From Coralloluteibacterium stylophorae (GTDB taxonomy: Bacteria; Pseudomonadota; Gammaproteobacteria; Xanthomonadales; Xanthomonadaceae), in NCBI RefSeq assembly GCF_018122625.2, contig NZ_JAGQFT020000010.1:124001-188000 (forward strand): a DNA stretch of 64,000 bases. The letters run 5' to 3'. A model generated the notes under the pieces. It was given only the letters and a program-made list of their open reading frames with translations. It was not told the DNA's origin and did not search any database. A program made the translations under genes and the position numbers. Of the stretch, positions 9,224 to 20,116 are shown one piece after another. The stretch's first letter is position 1, and every line of letters starts with the position of its first letter.

Positions 9224-11070
9224 TCGTTCTCTCCCGACTGCTGCCGGCGCCGGTACTCCAGCTCGAACTTGCGCCGCAGCAGGCCGCCCGGATCGTCCGG
9301 CACGCGCCGCAGCCACTGTTCCAGCGCCTGCCGTTCCTCGCGCTCGCGGCGCGTGTCCTCGTCGATGGCCGCGGCCTGGCGGTCACCGGCCTCGCCGCCG
9401 ACGCCCTGCCGTTGCTGCAGGGCGCGCTCCATCTGCTGGCGCGCGGCCTCCTCCGCCGCGCGCTGCGCCTCGGCGTCCGCCTGCGGATCCTGCGGCCCCT
9501 CGCCCTCGTGCTCCTCCGGCTCGCGCGATCCGGGCTCGCCGCCGGGGTCCTGGCTGGCGGGATCCTGCGGGGACTGCTGCGGCCGGCCTTCGCCCGGCTC
9601 CTGCTGTCCGTCCTGCGGGTCCGCGCCAGGGCGGGATTGCTGCTCGTCCCCGTCCTGCGGGTCGCGCTGGTCCTGGCCGCCGTCCTGCTGCCGGGGAGGC
9701 TGCTGCGCCAGCCAGTCGGCGACGGCCTTGCGGTTGGCGGCGGCGTCGGCGTGCCCGGGCTCGGCCTGCAGCGCCTGGTCGTAGGCGGCCAGCGCGTCCT
9801 CGTAGCGGCCGGCGGCGGCGAGCGCGTTGCCGCGGTTGTAGTCGGCCTCCGCGCCCGGCAGGCCCGACCAGGTCTCGGCTGCGGTCGCGTAGTCGCCGGA
9901 CCGGTAGGCCGCGGCCGCGGCCAGCGCCGGATCCTGCGCGAGGGCCCGGGCGCGCTCGGCATCGCCGGCGTCGAGCGCCCGCCGCGCGCGCTGGTCGGCG
10001 CGCAGGAAGGCCCCGTCCAGTCCCTGCGCCAGCGCTGGCCCCGTCGCCGGCAGCAGCATCACGCATCCCAGCGCCAGCAGCCAGCCGCGCCGGAAGCCGA
10101 GGAGCGCCAGCGGCAGCAGCACCAGGACCAGCCAGATGCCGTCGTCGCTGCGCGAGGCAGCGGCGGCGGCGTCGCGCGCGAGTGCGGCCTCGCCCTGCGG
10201 ATCGAGCACGCCCAGCGCCTCCAGGTCGCCACGGTCGCCGCTCATTCCCGCGTAGCGGCCGCCTCCCTGGGCGGCCAGCCGCCGCAGCGAGCCGGCATCG
10301 AGCCGCGGCATCCGCAGCCCGCCGCCGGCATCGGCGATGAAGCCGCCGCGGTCGGCGACGGGCGCGCCGTGGGCGGTGCCGATGCCGAGCGCGGAGACCC
10401 GGAAGCCTGCTTCCCGCGCTGCTGCGGCGGCGGCCTGCGCATCGGCGTCGGCGCTGTCGGTGATGAGCAGGATGTCGCCGGCGCCGAAGCCCGCGTTCTG
10501 CAGCAGCTCGACCGCGCGGCGGACGGCCAGGTCGGCGCGCTGGCCATCCGCCGGCATGACGTCGGGGGCCAGCGCATCCACGAACGCGCGCACGGTGGCC
10601 GCATCCTCGGTCAGCGGAGCTACCACGAAGGCGTCGCCGGCGAACGCCAGCAGCGCCACCTGGCCGCCGCGGCGCGATGCCAGCAGCTCGCTGACCTTGT
10701 AGCGCGCACGGGCGATGCGCGAAGGAGCGACGTCCGCGGCCAGCATCGACGAGGACAGGTCCAGCGCCACCACCAGCGGCGCCTGCGGCCGGTACAGCGG
10801 CTGCGGGTCGCGATGCAGGCTCGGCCCCGCCAGGGCGATGGCGGCCACGGCGATGGCCAGCGCGGCGAGCACGGGGGCGCCACGCTCGGCGCGCGCGCCG
10901 CCCGCTTCGAGCAGGTGCGGCAGCAGGTGCGGATCGACCGCCGTGCGCCATGCGCTGGCTGCGCGGCGGCGCCGGTGCCACAGCCAGGGCACGACCGGGA
11001 CCAGCAGCAACAGCCAGAGCCAGTGCGGGCGCAGGAACTGGATATCGGCGATGGCATCCGCGAATGTCAT
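9220..11070 (-). CDS. batB: vWA-TPR fusion protein (BatB-BatC like)
   Basis: A 616-residue membrane protein with two N-terminal transmembrane segments (about 16-32 and 65-82) flanking a short cytoplasmic loop. A von Willebrand A domain follows with an intact MIDAS start DLSSS (104-108), then another transmembrane pair near the middle. Two TPR-like helical repeats (SGDYATAAETW, AGRYEDALAAYDQAL) come next, then a long tail very rich in Q, E, D, P and G. It joins what are separate BatB (vWA) and BatC (TPR) proteins in Bacteroides. The ATG at 11070 overlaps the preceding stop (ATGA). It probably works with BatA and BatD in one membrane complex. Confidence 0.88.
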   Translation of the reverse strand: MTFADAIADIQFLRPHWLWLLLLVPVVPWLWHRRRRAASAWRTAVDPHLLPHLLEAGGARAERGAPVLAALAIAVAAIALAGPSLHRDPQPLYRPQAPLVVALDLSSSMLAADVAPSRIARARYKVSELLASRRGGQVALLAFAGDAFVVAPLTEDAATVRAFVDALAPDVMPADGQRADLAVRRAVELLQNAGFGAGDILLITDSADADAQAAAAAAREAGFRVSALGIGTAHGAPVADRGGFIADAGGGLRMPRLDAGSLRRLAAQGGGRYAGMSGDRGDLEALGVLDPQGEAALARDAAAAASRSDDGIWLVLVLLPLALLGFRRGWLLALGCVMLLPATGPALAQGLDGAFLRADQRARRALDAGDAERARALAQDPALAAAAAYRSGDYATAAETWSGLPGAEADYNRGNALAAAGRYEDALAAYDQALQAEPGHADAAANRKAVADWLAQQPPRQQDGGQDQRDPQDGDEQQSRPGADPQDGQQEPGEGRPQQSPQDPASQDPGGEPGSREPEEHEGEGPQDPQADAEAQRAAEEAARQQMERALQQRQGVGGEAGDRQAAAIDEDTRREREERQALEQWLRRVPDDPGGLLRRKFELEYRRRQQSGENE

Positions 11071-12116
11071 GCCCGCTCCTGGCGCTGGCGGCCACCGGCG
11101 ACCGACCCCGGGTTCCAGCCCCGCGACAGCAGCGCGGTCGCGAGGCCCAGCAGCATGCACAGTGCCGCCGCAGCCAGCGGGACGACGTACAGCTCGCGCC
11201 GCGGCCGCTGCACTTCGCCGGCGCGCTCGACCGGCTCGATCCGGTCCAGCTCGGCATAGATCCCGGCCAGCTCGGCGGTATCGCGCGCGCGGAAGTAGCG
11301 CCCGCCCGTTTCCGCGGCCACCGCCTGCAGCGTGGCCTCGTCGATCTCGTCGCCCCCGGCGCCGGCGCCGGGCACGCGCATGCCGAACAGGCTGGCCAGG
11401 CCGCTGCCGTCGCCGCCGAAACCGATGGTGTGCACGCGCACGCCGGCGGCCGCCGCCAGCTCGCCGGCCTTGCGCGGCTCGAGCGCGCCGACGTTGTTGA
11501 CGCCGTCGGTGAGCAGGACCAGCACGCGCTGTCCCTCGGGCTGTTCGCGCAGGCGCTTGACCGCGAGCCCGATGGCGTCGCCGATCGCGGTCTCGCGGCC
11601 GGCCAGGCCGACGACGGTGTCGTCGAGCTGCTGGCGGATGGTCTCGCGGTCGAGCGTCAGCGGCGCCACCGCGTAGGCGCGCTGGCCGAACAGGATCAGG
11701 CCGACGCGGTCGCCCTCGCGCCGATCCAGGAAGTCGCCAAGGACCGCCTTCGCCGCGGTGAGGCGTTCGACCGGGCGGCCGCCGAGCTGCATGTCGGGTT
11801 CGGCCATGCTGCCGGACAGGTCGACGGCAAGCATCAGGTCGCGGCCGCTCTGCGGCGGCTGCACCACCTCGCCCAGCGTCTGCGGCCGCGATGCGGCCAG
11901 GCACAGCAGCGCCCAGGCCAGCAGCGGCAGCCAGCGCCAGCGCGCGCCGTGCGCGGGACCGGCATCGTCCAGCGCCGCCAGCTGCCGGGCGAACGGCACG
12001 CGCAGCGCCGCCGAGGTGTCCGGCGCAGGCGGCAGCAGGCGCGCCGCGAGCCAGGGCAGTGGCAGGGCCAGCAGCAGCCACGGCCAGGCCAGGCTCAGCC
12101 CGCCGAGCGCGCTCAT
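11067..12116 (-). CDS. batA: von Willebrand factor A domain protein (BatA-like)
   Basis: A 349-residue membrane protein. Hydrophobic segments at about 8-28 and 62-76 are followed by a vWA domain with MIDAS motif DLSGS (99-103), the distal T/D positions (RETAIGDAIG, LLTDGVNN), and a C-terminal transmembrane helix near 310-332. The MIDAS set is complete, so divalent metal and ligand binding are likely. The ATG at 12116 overlaps the stop of the DUF4381 gene, and its own stop overlaps the next ATG. The order MoxR-DUF58-DUF4381-BatA-BatB/C-BatD is the common gammaproteobacterial arrangement. Confidence 0.9.
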   Translation of the reverse strand: MSALGGLSLAWPWLLLALPLPWLAARLLPPAPDTSAALRVPFARQLAALDDAGPAHGARWRWLPLLAWALLCLAASRPQTLGEVVQPPQSGRDLMLAVDLSGSMAEPDMQLGGRPVERLTAAKAVLGDFLDRREGDRVGLILFGQRAYAVAPLTLDRETIRQQLDDTVVGLAGRETAIGDAIGLAVKRLREQPEGQRVLVLLTDGVNNVGALEPRKAGELAAAAGVRVHTIGFGGDGSGLASLFGMRVPGAGAGGDEIDEATLQAVAAETGGRYFRARDTAELAGIYAELDRIEPVERAGEVQRPRRELYVVPLAAAALCMLLGLATALLSRGWNPGSVAGGRQRQERA

Positions 12117-12586
12117 GGGTCCTCCAGCAGATCGAGGAAGCGGCGCCGGACCAGGGGCAGCGCAAGCTCGACCTCGGTCGCATCGATGCCGCGCCGGTAC
12201 GGGCCGCTGTCGAGGATGCGCCCCGGGCCGGCACTGAAGGGACGGCTCGCCTCGTTCGCATCGAGGAATTGCAGCCATGCCTCGCCGCCCAGCACCGCGG
12301 CCTCGGGATGGGCGCGGCGGGCGGCGCGACGCAGCAGCTCCGACATCCGCCGAAGCCGCTCCGCCGGCGCCACGTCCGCGGCCTGCACCGCATCGAACTC
12401 GGCACGCAGCCGCCGCTGCCGCCGCCGGCGCGCGGCCGTGCGCCGGACCAGCACGAACAGCACCGCGAGCACCGACAGCGCCAGCGCCGCGACCACCCAC
12501 CAGCCCCACGCCGGCGGCCACCACTCGGGCGGTGGCGGCAGGTGGATGTCGCGCAGCTGCGGTCCCTGGGCGGCGGCTGGGGTCAT
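12113..12586 (-). CDS. DUF4381 domain-containing membrane protein
   Basis: A 157-residue protein with a proline/tryptophan-rich N-terminus (LPPPPEWWPP), one transmembrane helix near 27-47, then a basic cytoplasmic stretch and a helical domain. The pattern matches the DUF4381 family that always sits between DUF58 and vWA genes in MoxR operons. Starts and stops overlap both neighbours by four bases. Its function is not known; a scaffold or adaptor in the MoxR-vWA membrane complex is inference from context only. Confidence 0.85.
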   Translation of the reverse strand: MTPAAAQGPQLRDIHLPPPPEWWPPAWGWWVVAALALSVLAVLFVLVRRTAARRRRQRRLRAEFDAVQAADVAPAERLRRMSELLRRAARRAHPEAAVLGGEAWLQFLDANEASRPFSAGPGRILDSGPYRRGIDATEVELALPLVRRRFLDLLEDP

Positions 12587-13508
12587 GCCGCCTCCGGTGC
12601 GCCGGCGAGCAGCAGCGGGAGGATGGCTTCGGGCGACTCGTCGGTCCGCAGCACGCGCGCGATCGCGCCCAGCCGCACCAGGCGCGCCCGTGCGGCTTCG
12701 ATGGTGTCGCCGAAGCGCGCCTGCCAGCGCTGCCGCCCGCTGGCGCCCGCCAGGTCCAGCAGGTGGCGTTCACCGCCTGCGGAGAACGCCAGCCGCGCCG
12801 CCGGCGGCGCGAGCTCCAGCGGGTCGGCCAGCAGCAGGACGATCAGGTCGTGGTGCGCGGCCAGCAGGCTGAGACGCGCATCCGAGACGGCTTCGAGGCT
12901 GGCGGCATCGGCCGTGAGCACCACCCGCGAACCGGGATGCAGCAGGCGCCCGGCGGCCGCCAGGGCCGGGTCGAGGCCGGCGTCGTCCGCGGGCCTGACG
13001 GCATAGAAGCGGGCGAAGGCGTCGAGCGCGCGCAGTGCGCCGCGGCTGCCGCCGGCGGGACGCACGGGCGGCTCGCTGCCGCCACGCAGCACCGCGATGC
13101 GGTCGCCGCTGCGCTGCGCCGCCCAGGCCACGAGCGCCGCGGCACGCGCCGCCTGCACCGACTTGAAGCAGACCCGGGTGCCGAAGTACATGGCCGGTGC
13201 GGTATCGCAGACGACCAGCGTCACCCGCTCGCGCTCGGCGTGGAAGATCTTGGTGTGCGCCCGCCCGCTGCGCGCGGTCAGGCGCCAGTCGATATGGCGC
13301 GCGTCGTCGCCGGCCGCATACGGCCTCGACTCCGCGTAGTCCATGCCGCGTCCGCGCACGCGCGAGGTGGTGCCGGTCGCGCCGCGGGCACCGCGGCCCG
13401 CCGGCGGCCATGCCCGTACGCGCGCGCGCAGCGCGATGAGCTCGGTCAGGTCCGGGCGGATGCCCGCGTCCGTGCCGCGCGCGGAACCGGGATCGCCCGC
13501 AGTCGCGC

Positions 13509-13512
<4 letters not shown>
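12583..13512 (-). CDS. DUF58 domain-containing protein
   Basis: A 309-residue protein. The family's hallmark 'YAAGDDARHIDWRLTAR' lies around residues 68-84, followed by a divergent vWA-like fold without an obvious MIDAS DxSxS motif. There are no clear membrane helices. It overlaps moxR upstream and the DUF4381 gene downstream by ATGA junctions. DUF58 proteins are constant partners of MoxR AAA+ ATPases, and the pair is thought to act as a chaperone for vWA proteins. No catalytic activity can be inferred from sequence. Confidence 0.9.
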
Positions 13513-14519
<1,007 letters not shown>

Positions 14520-14669
14520 GGAGATCCTGCTCGGGTTCGGTTGCGCCTTCGACAGGCGGAGGCGGATTTGGTTCGCGCGATCACGCGTCGGCTGCGGCGC
14601 GGAGGCGACGGTTCAGCCTTCCACTGTAGCGCGCGACCGCGCCGGCGCGGCACGCGCGCCGGAAACGAC

Positions 14670-14693
14670 ACGGGGCCGCAGATGCGGCCCCGT
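14670..14693 (-). terminator. Intrinsic terminator after pilQ
   Basis: A perfect 10-bp stem ACGGGGCCGC/GCGGCCCCGT with a four-base loop lies 25 bp beyond the pilQ stop on the minus strand. The following bases (TGTCGTTTCC) form only a weak T-tract. It separates the pil operon from the start region of moxR. Confidence 0.7.
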
Positions 14694-14717
14694 GATGATG
14701 CGATCGAAGCTGCCGGC

Positions 14718-16943
14718 TCAGCGACGGCCGTCGGCGATGTCCAGGATCTTCGGCGTGACGAAGATCAGCAGCTCGGCCTTGTCGTTGGACCTGTTCTTGT
14801 TGCGGAACAGCGCGCCGAGGAAGGGCAGGTCGCCCAGCCACGGCACCTTGTTCACGTCCTCGCGGGTCGAGAACTCGTACACGCCGCCGATCGACACCGT
14901 CTGCCCGTTGTTGACCAGGACCGCCGTGTTGACCTCGCGGGTCGAGATGTTGGGCACGCTGTAGAGCGGCGTGGTGGTGAAGCCGGTCAGCTCGTCCTTC
15001 CTGACGTTCATCTTCAGGAAGACGCGGCCGTCCTGGGTGATCGTCGGCGTCACGCGCAACTCCAGCACGACCTCCTTGAACTCGACCGTGAAGTTGCCGG
15101 TACCCGAACCGCTCTGCTGCAGGGTCACATAGCCGACCTCATCGCCCTGCTTGATCACAGCCTCCTGCTGGTTGCTGGTGATCACGCGCGGGTTGGAGAT
15201 CACTTCGCCGCGCCCCTCTTCCTGCATGGCCGACAGCTCGAGGTCGAGGATGCCGCCACCGGTGAGGACGGAGAAGGCAAGCGATCCAGCCGCGCTGGTG
15301 ACCGGCAGGTTCACGTTGTAGCCGGTGTCTCCCACCAGCCAAGTGCCGACCGGGGCAAGCCCCTCCTGATCGCCCTCGAGGTATTCCTCCTGGGCTTCGC
15401 GCAGGGTGTTGTTGTAGTTGGTGATGCTGTCCAGCGAGCCGGCAGTCTGCCAGTCGCCGTCGTCCTTCCTGAAGCCGAGCCGGGTGCCGAGCTCCCGCGA
15501 GAAGCTCTCGGTCGCGATCACGATCCGCGCCTCGATCAGCACCTGGTCCACGGCGCGGTCAAGGAGATCGACCATGGCGCGGATCTCCTCGATCTTCTTC
15601 GGGATATCCACCACCAGCAGCGTGTTGGTGCGGCGGTCGAAGCTCACGCTGCCCCGCGGAGAAAGGAAGCCGCGCTCGCCCTGGTTGCCGCCGCCACCCG
15701 CCGATCCGCCGGTGGAGCCCTGTGCCGTCTTGCTCTCGTCGGTGAGGAGCTTGGCGATGTCCTCGGCGTTGCCGTAGTTGATCGAGATGTACTCGGTCAC
15801 CAGCTCGGCGCGTTCCTCGAGCGCGATGCGCGCGTCCTCGCGGGCCTGTTCGTAGGCAGCCAGCTCGGACTGCGGCCCGACCCAGATGACGTTGCCGTCC
15901 TTGCGCTTGTCGAGCGACTTGGCGCGCAGGACGATGTCGAGCGCCTGGTCCCACGGCACGTTGATCAGGCGCAGGGTCACGTTGCCCGACACCGAGTCGG
16001 ACGCGACGATGTTGAGCCCGGACTCCTCCGCGATCAGCTGCAGCACGGTGCGGACCGGGATGTCCTGGAAGTTGAAGGTCACCGGGCGCCCGGTGTACTC
16101 CGGCTCGCGGTTCGCCGTGGCGCGCGGGTCCACCGCCTGCTCGGCCGACGCCTCGGGCGCGACCTCGACGACGTACTCGTTGCCGGTCTGGTAGGCGAGC
16201 GACTCGTAGCCGCCGACGGTGCTGATGACCAGCTCGGTGCCGCCGTTGCGCGAGCGCGGCTCGATGGTCTTGACCGGGGTGGCGAAGTCGGTGACGTCCA
16301 GGCGCTTGCGCAGCGTCTCCGGCAGGCTGGCGTTGGCCACGTCGATGACGACCTGCTGGTCCTCGTTGCGCAGGTCCGGAGCCGCGCCGTCGCCGCTGAA
16401 CTTCAGGATCAGCCGGCCCGACCCGTCCTCGCCGCGCCGGAAGTCGATGTTGGACACCGCGACCGCGGCAGGCACGCGCTTGCCAGGATCCGCCGGGTTG
16501 GCCAGCGCCGGCGCCGTCGAATTCGCGGCGCTGCCGGCGACCGAGACGATGAGGTCGTTGCCCTCGACGCGGGTCTCGTAGCTCGCCGGGCGGAACAGGT
16601 CCACCACCACGCGGGTGCGGCCGTTGGCCTCCGCCGTGGAGACCGCGCTGGTCGCCCCGCTGCCCACGGCGAGGCGGCGCTGGGCGAAGCCGTTGGTCGT
16701 CTCCGGCAGGTCGATCGCGATGCGCGGCGGGTTGTCGGTGGTGAACGCCTGCACCTCGGCCGGCGCCTCGTCGAAGCTCAGCACGACGTCGACATCACCG
16801 CCGGCGCCGGGCCTGTAGTTGACGTCCTTGAGCGTGCCGGCGAGCGCCGGCAGCGCTGTGGCGAAAGCCATGGCCGCGACCAGCGCGCAGCGCGCCATGC
16901 CGCGGGCGGCGCCCGCCTGAAGATCCGTGTTCGATGCGCTCAT
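14718..16943 (-). CDS. pilQ: Type IV pilus secretin PilQ
   Basis: Outer-membrane secretin of about 741 residues through which the type IV pilus passes. It has a signal peptide (MARCALVAAMAFATALPALA near residues 16-35), two AMIN-type beta domains that bind peptidoglycan, a secretin/TonB short N-terminal domain (FNFQDIPVRTVLQLIAEESG), an N1 domain, and the secretin core with VPWLGDLPFLGALFR near the C-terminus. Two starts compete. The ATG at 16961 overlaps the pilP stop. The ATG at 16943 has a much better ribosome site (TTGGGGAAAACACG before it) and is used here. Last gene of the minus-strand pilMNOPQ operon. Confidence 0.95.
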   Translation of the reverse strand: MSASNTDLQAGAARGMARCALVAAMAFATALPALAGTLKDVNYRPGAGGDVDVVLSFDEAPAEVQAFTTDNPPRIAIDLPETTNGFAQRRLAVGSGATSAVSTAEANGRTRVVVDLFRPASYETRVEGNDLIVSVAGSAANSTAPALANPADPGKRVPAAVAVSNIDFRRGEDGSGRLILKFSGDGAAPDLRNEDQQVVIDVANASLPETLRKRLDVTDFATPVKTIEPRSRNGGTELVISTVGGYESLAYQTGNEYVVEVAPEASAEQAVDPRATANREPEYTGRPVTFNFQDIPVRTVLQLIAEESGLNIVASDSVSGNVTLRLINVPWDQALDIVLRAKSLDKRKDGNVIWVGPQSELAAYEQAREDARIALEERAELVTEYISINYGNAEDIAKLLTDESKTAQGSTGGSAGGGGNQGERGFLSPRGSVSFDRRTNTLLVVDIPKKIEEIRAMVDLLDRAVDQVLIEARIVIATESFSRELGTRLGFRKDDGDWQTAGSLDSITNYNNTLREAQEEYLEGDQEGLAPVGTWLVGDTGYNVNLPVTSAAGSLAFSVLTGGGILDLELSAMQEEGRGEVISNPRVITSNQQEAVIKQGDEVGYVTLQQSGSGTGNFTVEFKEVVLELRVTPTITQDGRVFLKMNVRKDELTGFTTTPLYSVPNISTREVNTAVLVNNGQTVSIGGVYEFSTREDVNKVPWLGDLPFLGALFRNKNRSNDKAELLIFVTPKILDIADGRR

Positions 16944-16957
16944 CGTGTTTTCCCCAA

Positions 16958-17485
16958 TCATTGATCTTCAAGGGCGATGGAAGCCGGCCGCTCGAGCCAG
17001 CCCCCCGCGCCGTCCGGCACCAGTTCGACGATGTCGATGCGGTCCTCGTGGACCTCGGTGATGCGCCCGTCGCTCTGCCCCAGGTAGTTCCCTTCGCGCA
17101 CGCGGTAGACCACGTTGTCGGGCGCGGTCACCAGCCCCAGCATCGAAGCGCCCGAACCGATGGTCCCGGCCATCTCCAGCGAGTCCAGCGGGAAGGCCTC
17201 GAGCAGTTCCTTGCGACGCTCCGGATCCGGACGCGGCCCCGAGCCGCTGCCGGCGCGCTCGTTGACCGGCGCGGTGAAGGGGTCGCGCATGTTCTGCGCG
17301 TCGTAGCTGAAGGTCTCGAACTGCTGCATCACCGGCAACGGATCCAGCGGCGGGGCCGGCCGCGACTTGACCTCCGCGACCCAGCCCTGCAGGTCGTCGC
17401 CGGCGCCGCCGCAGGCGCCGAGCAGCAGCACCGTTCCCGCGAGGGCGATCCGCCGCGCCCATGTATTGTGCATCCTGGCGTTCAT
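16958..17485 (-). CDS. pilP: Type IV pilus assembly lipoprotein PilP
   Basis: A 175-residue lipoprotein with lipobox LLGAC (lipidated Cys at 25). A linker is followed by the 'MRDPF' motif near residue 66, which in PilP precedes the segment binding PilN/PilO. The C-terminal beta-domain that contacts the PilQ N0 domain begins around residue 100. It links the inner-membrane PilMNO complex to the secretin. One base separates its start from the pilO stop, and its stop touches the possible upstream pilQ ATG. Confidence 0.95.
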   Translation of the reverse strand: MNARMHNTWARRIALAGTVLLLGACGGAGDDLQGWVAEVKSRPAPPLDPLPVMQQFETFSYDAQNMRDPFTAPVNERAGSGSGPRPDPERRKELLEAFPLDSLEMAGTIGSGASMLGLVTAPDNVVYRVREGNYLGQSDGRITEVHEDRIDIVELVPDGAGGWLERPASIALEDQ

Positions 17486-17486
17486 G

Positions 17487-18143
17487 TCACTGCGCCCCGT
17501 TCGCGGTGGTGTCGGTAGCGGTCTGCGCAGCCGCCTCTTCCTCGTCGAGATAGCGGTAGGTCTTGACCGTGCCCTCGAGCACCAGGTTGTCGCTGCGGAT
17601 GCCGCCGTTGGTCTCGCGCGGCTTCAGCGAGATGTCGTGCATCGTCATGATCACCACTCGCGGGAGCGAAGCCACGCCGCTGACGAAGGCACCGAACTGG
17701 TGGTAGCCGCCGACCATGCGCAGCGAGATGGGCTTCTCCGCGTAGAACTCCTTCGGGATCTCGGCTTGCGGCTGGAACAGCTCGTTGTTGATGCCCGAGG
17801 CCAGCGCGGTCTGCGAGATGTCGACGATCAGGTCCGGCATCTCCGTGCGGCTGGGGAGCTGGCGCAGCATCTGCTGCAGCATCTGCTCCATCTGCGCGAG
17901 CTGGAGCTTGAGCGGCTCCAGGTTCGCGGCCCGGCCCTGCTTGGTCTCGAACTCGGTGCGCCTCTCCTGCTCCTGGCGCTCCAGCGACTCCAGCATGTCC
18001 TGCTTGTCGCGGATGAAGAACCACCAGGTGCCGGCGAGGACGAGCACCACGATCAGGCCGCAGAAGAACGCCTTGACCGACTTCGGCCAGGCGCCGGCAT
18101 TGTTGAAGTCGAGGTTGTTGAGGCTGAAGGACTGCTGGCTCAT
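17487..18143 (-). CDS. pilO: Type IV pilus inner-membrane protein PilO
   Basis: A 218-residue bitopic membrane protein: short cytoplasmic N-terminus with LNNLDFNN, a transmembrane helix around 25-44, a coiled-coil region (about 50-95) and a periplasmic ferredoxin-like domain. The C-terminal tail is Ala/Thr/Glu-rich. PilO forms heterodimers with PilN and couples PilM to PilP. The ATG at 18143 overlaps the pilN stop by the usual ATGA junction; the longer open frame runs through pilN in another frame and is not real. Confidence 0.95.
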   Translation of the reverse strand: MSQQSFSLNNLDFNNAGAWPKSVKAFFCGLIVVLVLAGTWWFFIRDKQDMLESLERQEQERRTEFETKQGRAANLEPLKLQLAQMEQMLQQMLRQLPSRTEMPDLIVDISQTALASGINNELFQPQAEIPKEFYAEKPISLRMVGGYHQFGAFVSGVASLPRVVIMTMHDISLKPRETNGGIRSDNLVLEGTVKTYRYLDEEEAAAQTATDTTANGAQ

Positions 18144-18756
18144 TGCGCGTCTCCCGCGGGGGCGGTGGCGTCCACGGTCTCGCCTGCGGCGAGGCCCGCG
18201 GCTTCCGCCTTCTTCTGCGGGCTGGTGATCTTGACCTGCAGCGTGAACTCGTAGGGCAGCGCCGGGTTGCCTTCCTTGGCCTCGATGACCTGGAGGTCCG
18301 GAGCGGTCATCCAGCCGGAGGACTCGAGGTTGCGCATGTAGGCGCTGACCCGCGCGTTCGACTGCGAGCTGCCCTGCAGCGTCAGATCGGTGCCGGCCTG
18401 CTTGATCGAGGTGAGCTGCACGCCATCGGGAATCGTGCGCACGAGCTGGTCGAACAGGTGGACCATCTGCGAGCGGTTCGCCTGCAGGTCCTCGATCACC
18501 TGCTTGCGCGCCAGCAGGCGCGCCTTCTGCCGGTCGAGGGTCTCGATCTCCTTGATCTGCACGTCGAGCTGCGAGATCTCGTTCTGGAGGTAGGCGATGC
18601 GCTCCTCGCGCGCCTCGATGCGACCGTTGTAGACGCTGACCAGGAGGAACCCGGCGAGCAGCGAGGCGGCGAAGGTCGCGCCGAGGATCGCCATGTACTG
18701 GTTCTGGCGCCGCTTGCGGCGCTCGGCGCGCCACGGCAGGAGGTTGATCCGTGCCA

Positions 18757-18757
<1 letters not shown>
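18140..18757 (-). CDS. pilN: Type IV pilus inner-membrane protein PilN
   Basis: A 205-residue protein beginning MARINLLPWR; the INLLPWR peptide is the strictly conserved PilN segment that docks in a groove of PilM. A transmembrane helix (about 23-43), a coiled coil (45-90) and a periplasmic domain follow. The final 25 residues are an Ala/Gly-rich extension of no obvious function. The ATG shares one base with the pilM stop (TGATG). Confidence 0.96.
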
Positions 18758-19863
<1,106 letters not shown>

Positions 19864-19890
19864 TTACGGCAGATTGATGCCCGGGGACAT

Positions 19891-19918
19891 TAAATAACGC
19901 TTCTTTACCCTTTCGCAA
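19891..19918 (-). promoter_or_regulatory. Putative sigma-70 promoter of pilMNOPQ
   Basis: On the minus strand TTGCGA (19918-19913), 16 bp, TATTTA (19896-19891). It lies in the only AT-rich patch of the pilM-mrcA divergent region and gives a leader of roughly 60 bases. Judged by eye. Confidence 0.4.
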
Positions 19919-20073
19919 CAACCCGGCTGTTCGGATGCCGCGTCCCCATGGCAAGCAAGCCGCATGCCGGCGCGCATTACGCGCGATTTGCGCCCGCGCC
20001 TGCCGTGCGCCGGGTCGCACTTCCGGCGGCGGCCGCGGCGCGCGTCACGGCGGCGGCCGGGGCGGCCCGCCGC

Positions 20074-20079
20074 TATACT
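20074..20079 (+). promoter_or_regulatory. Putative -10 element for mrcA
   Basis: TATACT within cgctatactccgg, 38 bp before the mrcA ATG. No convincing -35 element is visible 16-18 bp upstream, as is common in very GC-rich xanthomonads. Confidence 0.42.
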
Positions 20080-20116
20080 CCGGCGCGATGTGCCCGGCAG
20101 ACATGGTTGCGAGTTG

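Noticed and set aside
9500-9720. Repeat-like Q/E/D/P-rich stretch considered as a frameshifted or foreign insert
   Set aside because: The frame is continuous and such acidic-glutamine tails are typical of BatC-type TPR proteins.
16944-16961. Upstream ATG for pilQ overlapping the pilP stop
   Set aside because: Kept only as an alternative. The ATG at 16943 has a clear GGGGAAAA ribosome site and the same signal peptide.
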